This document shows, piece by piece, positions 26,401-39,283 of a stretch of DNA of 64,000 bases (the first letter of the stretch is position 1; each line of letters starts with the position of its first letter). The translations under genes and the position numbers were made by a program. The stretch comes from Theristus sp. LFF4_11 (Eukaryota > Nematoda > Chromadorea > Monhysterida > Xyalidae): NCBI GenBank assembly GCA_030248135.1, contig JASANC010002358.1, positions 62,001 through 126,000 on the forward strand. The letters are read 5' to 3'. Below the pieces are notes generated by a model, which worked only from the letters and a program-made list of their open reading frames with translations, did not search any database and had not been told where the DNA came from.

Positions 26401-29400
26401 TTAGTCAGTCACCACACTAAACAACCAAAACCCTTTAAAAAATCCAACCGTAAGTTCGACGCAGACAGATTCGCATACAGCACGGCAGCGATGGTCGCCC
26501 GTTCACCCAGCGGCTCCTCCTGCTCCCAGCGTTCCGTGCCGCCCGATTGTTTCTCTGTGCCTGTTGTTGTGCCGCCGCCGGTTGCCGCGTCCGGTGGTTT
26601 CGGCTGGCCTTGCATCTGAATACAAGATCAACGCTTCAGCAGCGCTCAATCGGAAATGGAGCGGCAGCCAATCAGCGAATCGCGCACAAACTGCGTATTC
26701 GAGGTCATCGACTGTTCCGATTGTATGGCCTATTTTTCCGAACGTTTCGGGTCGAAATGACGTCATGTGCTATGAAACGGTGAATGAAAACTGGAATTCT
26801 GGGTCCATATATGCGTGATGAACGGGAGTTTTTCATTTCGGTCGGACACATTTGCAAAAATCTACACTACACAAACTTGTTGGTTCAAATTCGTTCGTTT
26901 TCCATTGTGAAAAGTCTGCCGAATAAAAAAAACCCGAAAAGCGGCCACCTGCGGCGCGATGTGCTGCGTGTCGACGGCAGCGGTGATGTGCGCCGGGGGC
27001 ATGCTGTACGCCTGCGGTGGCTGCGCTGCAACCACGGTTGACACGCCAGCCGGCTGCATCTCGTAGTCGATCGGTGGATGCACAACTGCCTGCGGGTGTT
27101 GCGGTTGGTGGGCGTGCGGCTGAACAACGACAATCGAACGCAGTCAGTTCGGTTCGGTTCGGAAAGAATACATCTATGACACAGCCACCCAGTCTAATTA
27201 CCAATTACCATATTCAGAAAGTACGCTCCAGCACGACGGTTACGGCACATTCAAATGTGGAGAAACCGAATTTCAAAAAAAACATCACAGGTTTGCGTGG
27301 ATAGCTCCATACTGACCACATAAGCCATGGCGACCGTGGTTGCGTTCGGCATCGCAGGGTGCTGCAGCTGTTGTTGTACAGGGTACGTCTGTGGGGGCAT
27401 TCCAGGGCCAACGGCGCCTTGTGCCATGGGCGGCTGCTGGTGCACCTGCGGCTGGACCACCTCCATTTTCACCATTTGTTGATGTTGCTGTTGTTGTTGC
27501 TGTTGTTGCATCTGCATCTGCGCCTGGCTGTATTGCTGCTGTTGTGTGTGTGCAACGACCATCGGCTGTGCTTGGCTGACGTGTTGCACTGCTTGCTGAA
27601 ATGGAACTGACGATTTCGGAACACGAAATGCGCACCGAAAAAAAATTACTTCATCTTGCTTCATTTCAGGTCACAGGTAAAAAATACGTGTGGCAGGGTA
27701 TTACCGTGCCAGTGTGTTTGTTTTGCCACATAGTGAAAAACCCAAAGTGTCTTCGCACAACAAACAACGGCCGCACCTGTTGCACAGCATTAGCGTGCAC
27801 CATTTGCATCGCGGCGAGATCGCCAGTGACAATTTGTGCGTTTGTGGCTTGCTGATGTACAGGCTGCTGGTGTTGATGGTGTTGTTGATGCGGTTGCTGA
27901 TGTGCGTCATCTGCCACTGCAGCTGCTGCTGAGTCGAAACTGCTGATGAACGCTGCGGCCGCGTGACTGCCGTCGTCGATGCCTGTGAATGATCACATTT
28001 GAGACTTGGACAAAATTCTATTTCATTGCTATTCTTAAAACACAATTCCAGATGTGGCCCGCCCAGAAGTTCCGTGTGATGGAAACTGGTGGACGAAACC
28101 TGAAATCGATGGTGGCGTCGCCTTTATTCAAAGTCCGACCAAGAAAGCAGATCAGAATGAGAGACGCACAACAACACTGCTGCCATCACTTCAGCGCGCA
28201 CGCCACTCTGTTGTTCTTTTTCTCACTGACCGATTCCACCAAAGCGATCTGTGCCGTCAACTGACCAGTGTCCATGAGATCGTCAATCTGATGGTCATCC
28301 TCATCTCCATCGCTGAGCATCTTGAACAGCATGTCCGTCTCGACGTCGTTGATGTTCTCCATGTTGCCTGCAATGCGTATGGTGTCAATCGAAATCTGAA
28401 TCGAAACACGCCCAATGCCTTTTTTGAGCAGAACCACCTTTCCATGTTATATTCTACGCTACAAGTTAGAACGGCACACAACGTGGGAAGAAAGATCACT
28501 GGTGTTTCATACCGTCTATTTGATTGCTACATAGTCCATGGTTAAAGTTGACTTATAGTCGGAATAAAACCAGTCTTCTCAAAAACATCTGCGTTATTTG
28601 CCCGTCCAAAAGCAGCCATTGTAAAGAAAAGAACCCGCGCACTCACCCAAATTAGCAAACGCGTGCTCGAGCGTACGATCCTCGACCGGCGCCATGACGG
28701 ACGCACCGCCGAAGTCGCCGCGTGGGCCGCCGGTCGCCTGTTGCGTCACAGCAGTCAACTGCTGGTGGTGGTGCTGTTGCTGGTGTTGCTGTTTCTGCTC
28801 CAGATCGGCTGAGATCTGCTTTTTCAGCACATCCGTCGCCGTGCCCGACAGCTCGCAGCTGATTGGCGGTTGGCGCGTCTGTGAAATGTGCGAAAAATAG
28901 CCATTTCAAAGTTTCAAATCAAACAACGTTTTATGGCCAGCTTAGTAACACAAAAGAGACGTTGCCTCATCAGCAATGTGCCCCTGTGACGTAATCTAAA
29001 AAAAACTGCTGACAACATCGAAATCCACCTGCAACTGCTGTTCCTGCGAGTCCAGCAGCGGACTGCTCGGTCTCGCCTTTGGCGCGTGTGCCCCCGGTGT
29101 TGTGCTGCCCGTTCGACTACCCGCTGTGATTGGGGCTGCACCGCCCAGCGGTTTGTCGATGATATTGCCGAAAAAGCTTTGCTGAAAAAAGCAAACGTAT
29201 GCTTTTTGGGTTGAGCAAGATCAGATTCACAACTTCTGTTCCCCGAAATTCAGTTGCAGCGCACGGGGATCAGCTGCATCAAATAATGCTGGAACAACCA
29301 AACACATCCGAATCTTATCAAATGGTAATTAAAAAAGTATCTTTTTGAAAAAGAAGTCCGCACAATGCAATTTCAGCGTTAACTGCTACCGTCATACAAC

Positions 29401-32400
29401 CACAAACAACGACTAAAAACAGCGAACCTGCAAAAGCAATGGAAAGTTGTCCTCCAACTGCGAGCGTCTGGAGCGTCGTTTTCGTTTCTTGATCTTTTCT
29501 GGATCGTCAACGGACGCACGTGACATCGTGCCGTCATTCGCTGACTCGTCATCATCTAAGAGTTTTCAAAGTTTCAAAGTTATTTTTCAATGAACCGTAA
29601 AAGTTTGCAACTTCATTCGGACGACGGACAGAACAAAATCGTGTCGAAAATGTAATTGAAAAAAGACTGAAAAGAATTTTAAAAAATTCAAATTCAAAAA
29701 AATCAAAAAAAAATAAAAATAAAAAAAGAATTGAGAAGGAAACGTGACGGAAAAAAACGTCCTCACACTTGCACCCAGTACACAAACGTACCATCAATAA
29801 CGGATCCATACGAATGCTGCTGAAAGAAGCGCTGTCTGCTCGGTCGGACCACGAATCCGCCGACGCCAACTTTGTGCAGTTTACTGATCCTGCCACGTCC
29901 GCTGCCTCTGCCGCCCCTGCCCGAGTAATAGCCGAACTGGCCAGTTGGCGTCACCGTGTCCTCGGCTGCCGCTGTTGACTGACCGTCCAGACTTTCGCTG
30001 CGCTCAAAGTCAATGGATGCGCGGCGATCTGCGAATGGAATGGACGAGTTTTTTTGAATTTTAAAAAAAAGTGTGAATTTACTGAAAATTTTTTTTTATT
30101 GAACATGAAGACTGAGCCCAGCAACAGCAAAAGCTGGTGAATTTTGATTCGATTCAAAAAAAACCAATCAAAGCAAAAACGCAACAACATTCATCGGCTG
30201 TCCAATGCAGCTAACATACCCAAACATTTGAATCACGTATCAGGCAAGCGGAATTGTGATGCTACTGCCTTTTCGACAGCAGCTTCATCGTAAACAATCA
30301 CTTTACCAACCGCCACAAAACGCGCGGCACCAGCCTCTCACTGTCACATCAGCCAGTCAACAAACAGCCACAATGAAAACTAGGCCAACCTCCAGTCGGC
30401 GTCGGGTGCGTGGGCGGCTGCGAGGTGTCGTCGCCGATGCCGCCCGTCTCGAGGGCATGGTGGGGTACCGCGGGCTGATTGTGGTGTGCGCCTCTGCCGA
30501 GCAGCGCGCCTCGTGCGCCCATGCGGTACTGCATCGTTTGTTGCGGTGCAACGGCGCGCACACGCACACGCTGCGATGTGTCGAAACCGCTCTTGGTCAG
30601 TAGCAGACCGTCCACGGTGTACTGCAGCGACGACTCTGCAACGTGGAAACGATCGTTCTGTGAAACGGGACATGATGTGAACCAAATGGTTTGTTGGTTG
30701 GACTGAATGATATGCACAGCACAACAAAGCAAAAAAATGAATGGATGCGCAATGCTCATAGTTTCTATCTGCATCATTAACTGTACAGCAGCCAATCAGA
30801 TTTTTGGCAATGTTCTCAACTTTTGGTGGCTCTGTAATCTGCAGTACCACTATTTTGCACATTTGCAACCGTGCAGCTCAAGTCCATAACACCGAACTGC
30901 TCAGTTTACTTCAGATACACGGACATATGAAACTGGTTTTTCCCACAAGAAAACAAATTCCGGTGTTTTGCGTCTCTAAATGTCCCCCAATCAGCCCACC
31001 ACTGCGCACCACAGCCAAGTGCCCGTGTCCCGTCACCGACCGGCCTCAGTGACGAGCGCATGCGTTGCAGCGAGCATAGTCGACGAGCCGGTGGGACGAC
31101 AGTGCGTGCAGCTGAACTGCTGGTCGCATGCCTTCTCGAGCACCTCCTCGCTGTACAACTCCTCGCATTTCGCGTGCAGCCACCTGGCAAGAAACGAACA
31201 CGGTTGATGTTGGTGTTCAGCAACTTGGTGTGCTCCGCAGCTTGATTGTGTGCAGCCAACACAAGATCGGACGTGGTAGTTTCCAAATCAAAAGTCCCTG
31301 TGCCTGTGTGCAGTGTTATTTCGCTAAAAACAACCACCGATCCGCCGCATTACACGAAGTTCGTTTTGCTGTTTGCGGTTTTGGACAGGGCAGAAGTTCG
31401 GCGGAACACATCAAAAGTCAATAGCAGACAGGCATCCTCCATATCCATACCTCGTATCTAATCATCGCACCAACACTGTGAAAAAAGCCAACCAATCGCC
31501 TGCAGCCTTTTACCGAACTTCACGGACTCACCCACGTTGCGGATCTTGTTATCAGTTTGACCGACAACAACACGCAACTTAGCTCTGCCCAAGTCGCCCC
31601 CAAACAACACAGACCAACCGTTTACAAGTGTGGCACTGTATCATCATGTCGTTGTCCTCGTACGCAGCTGAACATTTCGGACAGCACTGCAGACTGGCGC
31701 ACGGCGCACAGAGCGTGAACGAGCTGCCGCTGTTGTCGCGTGTGCTCGCTTGCGCGCGGTCGACGACGCTCGCCAATGGCGCTGCACAACGCGCGCACTG
31801 GGCACACCTGCAGAACGACAATGCACTCAAACCGACTCTGGATGGTGGTTTTGTTATGTATGACAAACCGGTGTCTGTCGGCCAACACATAAAATGGCCA
31901 TAATTCGGGATAGGGTAGGTCTTTGGCCTTAAGTACGCTTACAACACGGCTGCATCGAAATAGGAACACAGGTCGCATTTGACCAGGATAGTGGTTATCA
32001 TGATACATCACCACCATACCGCTTCGAGCAACACGTATGGTCGTTTAGGTCTCGTTTCAATAGGGGTGGCATAATATGCGGCCAACCATGCGTGAAACAA
32101 AGCGATCACGACGAACCATTTGCACCTCCACGGTCCGGTGGGTATTTGGTGCAACGGCGGCTGCAGGCAGTACGTGTGAAAGGAGACGTCGCACTCGTCG
32201 CACAGCATCAGATGCGACTCGTCGTTGCCGTGTCCGCAGCCCTCGCACACCGTGCAGTCCAGGCAGCGCCAGCCACGTTCGATCACCACTTTCGACAGCT
32301 GTGAACATGCTCAGTTGGTGTGTGTGTTTGTGAAATAGAGGTCGCACTGTCTTGAGTCTGAGCAGTCTAACTGTGTCAATCGCTAAATAAAACACTGTTT

Positions 32401-35400
32401 TCATCGCACTCGTCTCCACACAATCTCACGATACTAAAGTAACTCCGATACTAACTCTTATGAGGAACCGTAAACCGAACATGTGAAAAAGAACTCTTTC
32501 AAGCCAACAACAGATGGGATAAAGAATTTGACACATATCGTCCGATTTGAGCTGTAAAGCAAACATTGACACTTGGCTAGCTCCAAAAGCACCGCGCATT
32601 CATTCCCATTGCCGACCTTGATATTAGCGCAGTACGTGTGATAGCACTGTCCGCACTGTGTGCAGCCGACCATGACGCCCTCATCATCGCGGCCGATACT
32701 GCCGCACATGACGCACATGTCCTGCTCGAAGACGTACTGGTCCCCAGCTCTGGCGACCACCACCGTGTGCACGTATTCGTCGTCCGCCCTCGACCGGTAG
32801 TCCTCCGTCGACGACTCCATTGACGCCGCAGAGTCCGCGTCGCAGCCACCGCCGACCGACACGTGACGCTGGTACAGGTCACGACCGACGCTCGCGCGCC
32901 CGCTCGCTTGCGGCGCTGCTGTGCTCGGCGGGGCGGTGCAGGGGGCACCTGGGGTGAAAGGGGCAATAAATTGTTTGGTTGGTGGACAGCGGCGGAAGCG
33001 CAAAACAACGCACGAGACAGTCTGAATGCTGCATCGGCTTTTTACCATTTTTGCTACAGTTATAACACCTGCGAAAATGCGCAATCTCCCACCAATCTCC
33101 CGCACTTTACCTGGTGCAACGTTTGCGAGTGCAGCGAGCGCTTGCGTACCAAACGAAGAGCCCATTGAGCTCTGCGACTGGCGTCCAGATTGTCCGCCAC
33201 CCCTGCCTCGTTTTATGTGGCCCACCGTCGATCCACCGGTGTAGGAGCCAGCCGACGACAGTGAGGAGCTCTGTCGCTGCATGGTGCCCGACTTGCCTGC
33301 GACAACAACGTCAGCTTAAAAACATGCAACATTATCATCATGATTTCGACTATTACAATTCGCAAGTTTCAGAGTTTGGTTTCAGTAATCAACATGACAC
33401 CAAAACGTGAACCGCTTTGTTGCAAAACGCGTTTAATCAAGGGCTGACTTGACAGACGGCTTGCACCACGCGGCTCAACTAACTCAACTGCACATGGTTG
33501 CTAGATTTCGATACCGGACATGAATTCAATTCAGTTTCTATTGCGATCCAAACTGCCAACACGCAACCCCGCACAAAACTGACCTCCTTTTCCGCCGCGT
33601 GCCCTTTTACCAGCGGCATTGCCGCCTCGTTTTCGCATCTCGCCCGCCCTGCGTCCACTGCCGCTCGGGCCAGCGGTGCCGGCCAGTCGTATGGTCGCTG
33701 ATGGTACACCGACATCCGTGCCACTCAGCAGCGTCGGGGAACCCTGGCAGAAAAAAAAATTGTGAGACACTTATCTTGCAACGGTTTTCAGTTTCTACAA
33801 AGCAATGCAGCGACTTGGCCAGACCGAAGTACTAAAACTTTCATACAGCTTTGGGAGGTTGCTTTTTCAAGAGGAGAAGGTTAATTGATGAGCCACCGCG
33901 CTTCTACTTTTGTATCTGAATCTGATGTTTGCCAGAACGAAATGCACGAACTTTTATACAGTTTACTGGGATTGAGTTGACATGATTCTCTTTTTAAACT
34001 TCATATCATTCCCGAATGAACGCTCTTGGGCACGCACACCGCCAGTCCTTGACGACGTCATCTCAACGTGACACGTTTCACTGCACCCTATTTACCTCTC
34101 TAGTAGTTGGCTCACTGAGTCCCATGTCACCGAAGCTGCTCGCAGCGCCAACATTTGCGCCCAATGACTGCGCACCCGTGTGGGCGCCGTCTGCGCTGTG
34201 CGTTTGTGCGGCCGCGGAGCCACCGGTCAAATCACCGAATGGACTGGACGAATGGAAACCGCCGGTGCCTGAAAATGTGGCATTTTAGAATATGTCGATG
34301 TTGTCCGTTTTCTTTCGCTCGAGGCGATATTTCAGGCTAGCAGGCTCCAATTAAGCCTGAAACTTTTAAATCCACATTGCGAAAAACAAATTAAAACCAA
34401 AAAAACACTCGCCAAGTTCATTCTTCATGATTCGGAACAGCTCCTCATCGTCGCCAACCGTGGACAGAGTTCGAGGGCTGTCCTCGGCAGCAGACGTCGT
34501 GCGTGAATCATCGAGTCCACTGATGCCTGGCGTGACAAGGGAAATAGTAAGCTTAAAAATACTCAAAAATCAGCAAAGTTCACAAAATTGTAAAATTTCA
34601 TCCAAGCAACAAACAATTATTCCTTAGTATGACGTGTTAGTGGTCGTAGAAAGTCTTCTTATTATAAAAAACCGCATTTACCAGAGGCAGACATGGGCCC
34701 CGCAGAGCCTTGGCCCGGTTGGCCACCTGCAGCGCCAATTGGCCCCGTGGGCGCAGTGATCGAGAGGGTCGAGGTGACAGCGGCGACGGGCGGTGCATTC
34801 TGGCAGACAGGGCAGACGTAGTCGTGGCCTGCACGCTGCGCCGTGGGGTCGCACTCCCAGTGCACTTGTCTGCACAGTGCACACACGGTCTCAGTACAGC
34901 AGGAAATACAGTGCTTGTGAGCATTACTACGTGTGCAACGAGCTGCGCTGATTGGTCATTTGATGAATATAAGCTCGATGCAGCCAATCAGCGTGCTTCA
35001 TTGAAAATATCAATTCGGGAATAAAGTGGTGTTTGACTCAAGACTGCAGCAGTGTGATCAAAATGAATGTCAGGTCTGCAAAAATCCTGAACGTCGATTC
35101 AGTCAATCCCAAATTCATACCGCCGATTGCCAGGCGATATGAAAAATGGTAGAAACAACCAACCGGATCATCCAAAATTAGATCTACGTCATCTTTTTTG
35201 TATACCAAAAAAGAATATAACCACCCAGTGCGGTGACACATCTAACAAAACCTGAAGACTGACTTCATGCACTGCTTGCACTGCCTGAGCGCCTTCTGCT
35301 TTTGGTGTCTGTACGCACGACTGCAGACGGGACAGTAGAGGCCTTTGTTGCGCTGCTGATAGCACGAGTCGCACACCGTGTACCGCTGGTGCCAGCGCGA

Positions 35401-38400
35401 CGATGGACCGCTGCCCGGCTGGCGACTGCTGCAGTCGGTGCACTGGCGGCAGTTCTGAGAAGGGACGGGTTGCTGTGCAATAAAGGATGCACAACGTGCA
35501 AGAACTGAATGGCATTGACGGTTCAAAGCATGCGACGCGAATTAGCAATAGTCGTCATGAATGCAGTGAAACGCGCAAACTGTGTGGTGTTGGTTGGTCA
35601 GACAAAACCCATAATGCTCTCCAGTCCAAAAGGTTCATTTTAAATACAACCAATCTGCAAGTGTCTATATGCCCATAGCGGTGTCTCTGTGTCATGCTGC
35701 AGATTAGTGTCCACAAAATGTGCACGTCCATGAAATCTGCCAGCTTCATTCACCTTGCATTTCCAGCCAGTCTTCGGCACGGTTGACAACGGTGGCTGAC
35801 TGCAGTAGGTGTGATAGCCTTTGTCGCACGTCTCGCAGATCAGCATTCGGTTGTCGTCGTTCGGCCAGCTGCAAACCATGCAAACACACATTTATTTAAC
35901 ATTTCTTCAGGCGTTTTCACTGGAACTCGAGATCGATACCGTACGGGAAACAGCCACAATTTGTATTGCGTATTGACACGACATTAACTGGCTCTTGCTC
36001 GCACTCAAACGAGAATATCGAAAACTTTAAAAAAAAGTTTGTAACATCAATACTCAGTCAAGCACCGAGCATCCATTACAGACTGCTGTGGTTTTTCACT
36101 GTGAACTATCCAAATAAATGCACATTCATAAGTTCATTAGTAGAGTACCGTTTAGAACCAAAAAAGTCCGAAAGCGCCAGAGCCCCTTAAGAAAAAAGTG
36201 TGCGACGAACCCGCACTGCTGGCAGACTTTGCACTCGGGGCATTGCCAGCCGGCTCTGACGCGCGTGCACAGATTGACCGGGGTGTCCAAGCAACTGAAG
36301 TGATAGCGATGCCCGCAAGACGTGCAGAACAACAAGTCGCTCAGCAAACGTTGCTGCTTGCAGCGCACGCACTGCACGTGCGACACGTCCGCGCCTGTGA
36401 CAAATGCGTCGCGTATACGTCAGTTTCTGGTGGATCGATCGGTGTAATCAGTTATTTCAATATTGATGGCACTGACACACCAATGGAAGGACAATTTTGA
36501 AGAACGTTATGCAATGTTCACACGACGGTTGCGGACGTCGATTTTCTTTGCAAAAACTCAAAATGCAGAACACTTACCTTTCTGATTGATGGATCGATTG
36601 AATCTACGAACAAACCTGATCAAACTGACACTCTAAAAAAGCAGAATCTGACGCACAAAACAAGCAAAATTGGATTGATAACATTTACCGTCTGGCGATG
36701 ACGCAAGCCAATGTGTCGTGCAAATGAAGCGCATGCTCTCAATGTCAATGTACGCGCCAGCAGCAGCGGCACACGGATAGTGGTAGCTGAAAAACAAGCA
36801 TGGTGGAACTGCATCATATATAGGCAACCTGAGGGCTGTTTTTGAATGGGGTTCACTGATTGGTCTGAGAAACTCGATGCAACCAATCAGCAAGCCAGGA
36901 TCAAATGCCAGACTGCACGGCTTGCTCATTTCACAGGCTGTGGAACAAGAAACAAGTTGTGTCTTCTTCATTCACATTTCTCAAAGAATTACGAATTCGC
37001 CCACGCATCAGCATCACCACTTTTTTCTGACTTGCCTACTCATGGTGTCTTACATTTCTCTGGTATTATGCCGTGCACTGCAGAATAAAACTGAACTGAA
37101 CTGAACCACTCAGCCACCACTGTTTTTTCAAAGTCGTCCTAACTCACAACCACCAATCCAAGCAACTTATCGCACAGTTATGCCATTGGCAAGCGTGTTT
37201 GTCAACTGACCGCTGCGTGCAGCCCTGAATCTGACAGGTCACGGATGCGCCGTAGTTGTTGCAGACGACACAGAGTTGGTGCCAGCCGGCCACCACGGCG
37301 CGGTCGACGTGCTGCAGCGTCTGCGTCTGGTCATCGCTCTGCGTCACGAAGTCCGACCACGCCGCGCAGCAGAAATGCGCACGGATTTGCTCTGAACAAC
37401 AAGCGCGCTCGCATCATGCACGCACACCAAAAGCATTGGGCACCACCAGGCAAAGAAAACAAAGTTTGTGTGCTCCATTGCACTTGCACATGGTCCAAAA
37501 TGAGCAAATTAACAATGTTCAAAATTCAGTTCAACTTTGGTAGTCTTCCGCTTAACCTGTTTTATACATCACAGAATCGAAAAGCGAGTGTGTCCAACGA
37601 CTTCAACACGCCAGTGGTGGCGCATTGAATGTTTTCCAACCGAAAATCGCCACTGAAACGAACCTGAATTATCACGGTCCAACTCGGCCAACGTGACGTC
37701 GTCTGGCAGGCCAGCAATCTCAATTTCATCAACAATTTCACCGCGACGCAACCGCGCAAACAATTCGGATTTGCTGGGCGTTCGCGGACACAACTGGAAG
37801 GAGCCACGGCGCAACTCTGGAAGCAAATTTGGACCTCTTCGTTTTTGAAAGATCCTTTGATCAATGTTCAGAAAGTAAGCGCAAAACAGTTGTGTCCGTC
37901 CACCTACTCAACGGCTTCAAAATTTCATTTTGGTATCTGGATTAACGATATTGTGCAATCAGAAATCAGTGCGTGTATATTACTTTCAAGTTTCAATGGC
38001 GACTCATTGGTGAAATTTTTATGTTTGTTCAATCAGAAAAATGCAAAAAACGCACCATGTTGTTCAGTTCGCTGCTCTCTGTTCAACTTCACCAGAGCCA
38101 ATTCTCGATTCAGATTCACGGGCGTTGTGTATGCGACCAGTTCACTTTGGCCCAGTTGACTCGAGTGCGGCAGAAAACAGAATGCACAGCGTGGCTCAGT
38201 TCTGGCAATTTTTTGGGTTTTTTTTGCGGAAAACAAAGCATTCAGACTAAACAACGCATTCACAGAGAAACAAGCCAAACAACTTTAAAAAAAAACATAC
38301 TCAGGATTGTTTCCAGTTGTGTATTGCGATTGTCGCTGCTGCTGCGGCTGCATTGCAGCGGTGCCCCCCGCAGATGTGGATGGTTGTGCGACGTTGCCAG

Positions 38401-38413
38401 ATGGAAGCATCAT
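13233..38413 (-). CDS. KMT2C/D: KMT2C/D-type histone H3K4 methyltransferase (MLL3/4, Trr/Lpt unsplit)
   Basis: Catalytic and scaffold subunit of the COMPASS-like complex that monomethylates H3K4 at enhancers. About 45 exons span 25 kb. The start is well supported: exon 1 (38301-38413) opens [17 protein letters not shown]; exon 2 (38056-38201) and exon 3 (37664-37816) join in phase and carry the first ePHD cysteines ([20 protein letters not shown]). Order: ePHD1; PHD/RING cluster; Gly/Ser/Arg-rich linker; three more PHDs; basic Gly/Arg region; Q-rich stretches; HMG box ([19 protein letters not shown], then [11 protein letters not shown]); coiled coil ([18 protein letters not shown]); ePHD2; FYRN; FYRC; Win motif (GCARCEP); SET; post-SET ending CRKWMN. 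The last exons, 13767-13988 and 13233-13325, hold [11 protein letters not shown] and the CLCGAPNC zinc site. This order is specific to KMT2C/D rather than KMT2A/B. The gene is whole, unlike the split trr/Lpt pair of Drosophila. No disabling change seen. Confidence 0.95.
16140..16286. repeat. Mariner-like MITE, copy in KMT2 intron
   Basis: Left end TACAGTCGAACTCTA with AAATCAGCTGATTCG inside; right end CCAATCAGCTGATTTCC then TTTAGAGCTCGACTGT. Inverted ends of about 35 bp with mismatches. It lies between the ePHD2 and FYRN exons. No coding content. Confidence 0.7.
20120..20165. repeat. Hairpin MITE, left arm only
   Basis: GCATTCATGAAGCAGTATTT-GGTGACGCGTAGCTGTGTT matches the left arm of the hairpin family at 4807; the right arm is degraded. 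It lies in a KMT2 intron. Confidence 0.6.
23095..30640 (-). other. KMT2C/D central region: basic, Q-rich, HMG box and coiled coil
   Basis: After a block reading [12 protein letters not shown] (about 30390-30636), exons at about 29796-30029 (Gly/Arg-rich, [12 protein letters not shown]) and 29430-29553 ([11 protein letters not shown]) precede QSFFGNIID. Gln/His-rich exons occupy about 28660-28880, 27780-27985 and 27320-27600. The HMG box is split between exons about 26440-26613 and 25927-26062 ([17 protein letters not shown]). Further Gln tracts lie at 25040-25620. A charged coiled coil covers about 24026-24330, followed by a Pro/Gln-rich exon about 23100-23662. CAA/CAG runs code for the Gln tracts. 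Confidence 0.8.
31050..32950 (-). other. KMT2C/D second PHD cluster (three fingers)
   Basis: Exon about 32602-32948 ends with [18 protein letters not shown] and [11 protein letters not shown]. Exon about 32127-32300 reads [43 protein letters not shown], the signature KMT2C/D finger. Exon about 31632-31815 continues [23 protein letters not shown] and joins in phase to [19 protein letters not shown] near 31187. In KMT2C/D this cluster binds nucleosomal H4; that role is family knowledge. Confidence 0.88.
34690..38201 (-). other. KMT2C/D ePHD1 and first PHD cluster (exon block)
   Basis: ePHD1 runs over 38056-38201, 37664-37816, 37211-37391 and about 36693-36787: Cys pairs in CAFC and [14 protein letters not shown], then YHYPCA and a final CTTHW. 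The exon near 36210-36400 gives [22 protein letters not shown] and [11 protein letters not shown]. The exon near 35757-35870 gives [19 protein letters not shown]. The exon near 35263-35456 has [16 protein letters not shown] and CKQC pairs. The exon near 34681-34900 has [12 protein letters not shown] and CPVC. Histone-tail and complex-binding modules. Confidence 0.88.
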
Positions 38414-39283
38414 TTTTTTCTATTTTCACAATTTACGTTCTTCGCCTTGGCGGTGATATGATTGTGATTCGGCGTTTTCTCATCACACACTTTCCTGGTT
38501 CGGTTTCACCCAAATTTTCCTTCTTTTTCATTTAAATTGAAAGAGAGAGACAGTCATCTGCTGCTGCTCAGCTGCTCTCCGTTCGGTCGGGCAGTTTTGC
38601 TTCAGCTCCTCCGCCTCCGCTCCGTCTGTTTGGTTTTAGTTTTCGTTTGCGTGCCCCCAAAATGCAAGATTGATCGATTGTATTTTAGAAATATTGGTTG
38701 GCAGTGGCAGCGTCGTGCGTGCTCGTGCTCGCTTGGTCGCTTCCCTTGGCAAACGCGAGCTGCTGCTTCAGCTAGCGGCTCGATCTGAAAAGGAAGACGT
38801 TTCAGATTGTTTTTGCAACAAAACATCGAGTTTTTTTGTTCGTTTTTTTGTTTTTTCTTCCACTGAAGTTCTTCCTCCTCCGCTCCAACCTACTATGATT
38901 GCCTTTTGAAACAAAAGGCCACCGCAGAAAATAACGAAGTGCCAGACGTTTACCCAGAAAATTTTCAGTAGTTTTGAAAACAAAAAACCGGCCAAATATG
39001 TCAATTGATGAGACGTTTAGACCGCACACACACCTATAGTGAAGTTCAGCGATGTCCCTTGAAAGTTAGGTGCAAGACTGCTTTCACGCATTGAGTGCAT
39101 TGCAGGAAATCGAAAACTTGCACGTTAACCGGCACCCGACGTTTACCCAGCTAAACAAAACAAAAAGAAAGGCAAACGCAAAAAAGCAGCCAAAAGGCAT
39201 TTTTTAACCGTTTGAACAGTTTTCTTCATTAAAGTTCAATATTGGAGGCCAAATTGTTGTGTAGCGTGTGGTGATCGATCAGC
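38414..39283. promoter_or_regulatory. Shared divergent promoter region of KMT2C/D and CNOT9
   Basis: The 870 bp between the two start codons contains both 5' UTRs. It has several T/A homopolymer runs and no recognisable exon, and no CpG-island-like stretch. No TATA element was singled out. Head-to-head spacing under 1 kb suggests a bidirectional promoter; this is inference from arrangement. Confidence 0.5.

Noticed and set aside
30380..30868. 162-codon minus-strand frame as a separate gene
   Set aside because: The KMT2 exon here ([12 protein letters not shown]) uses another frame with splice sites matching its neighbours.
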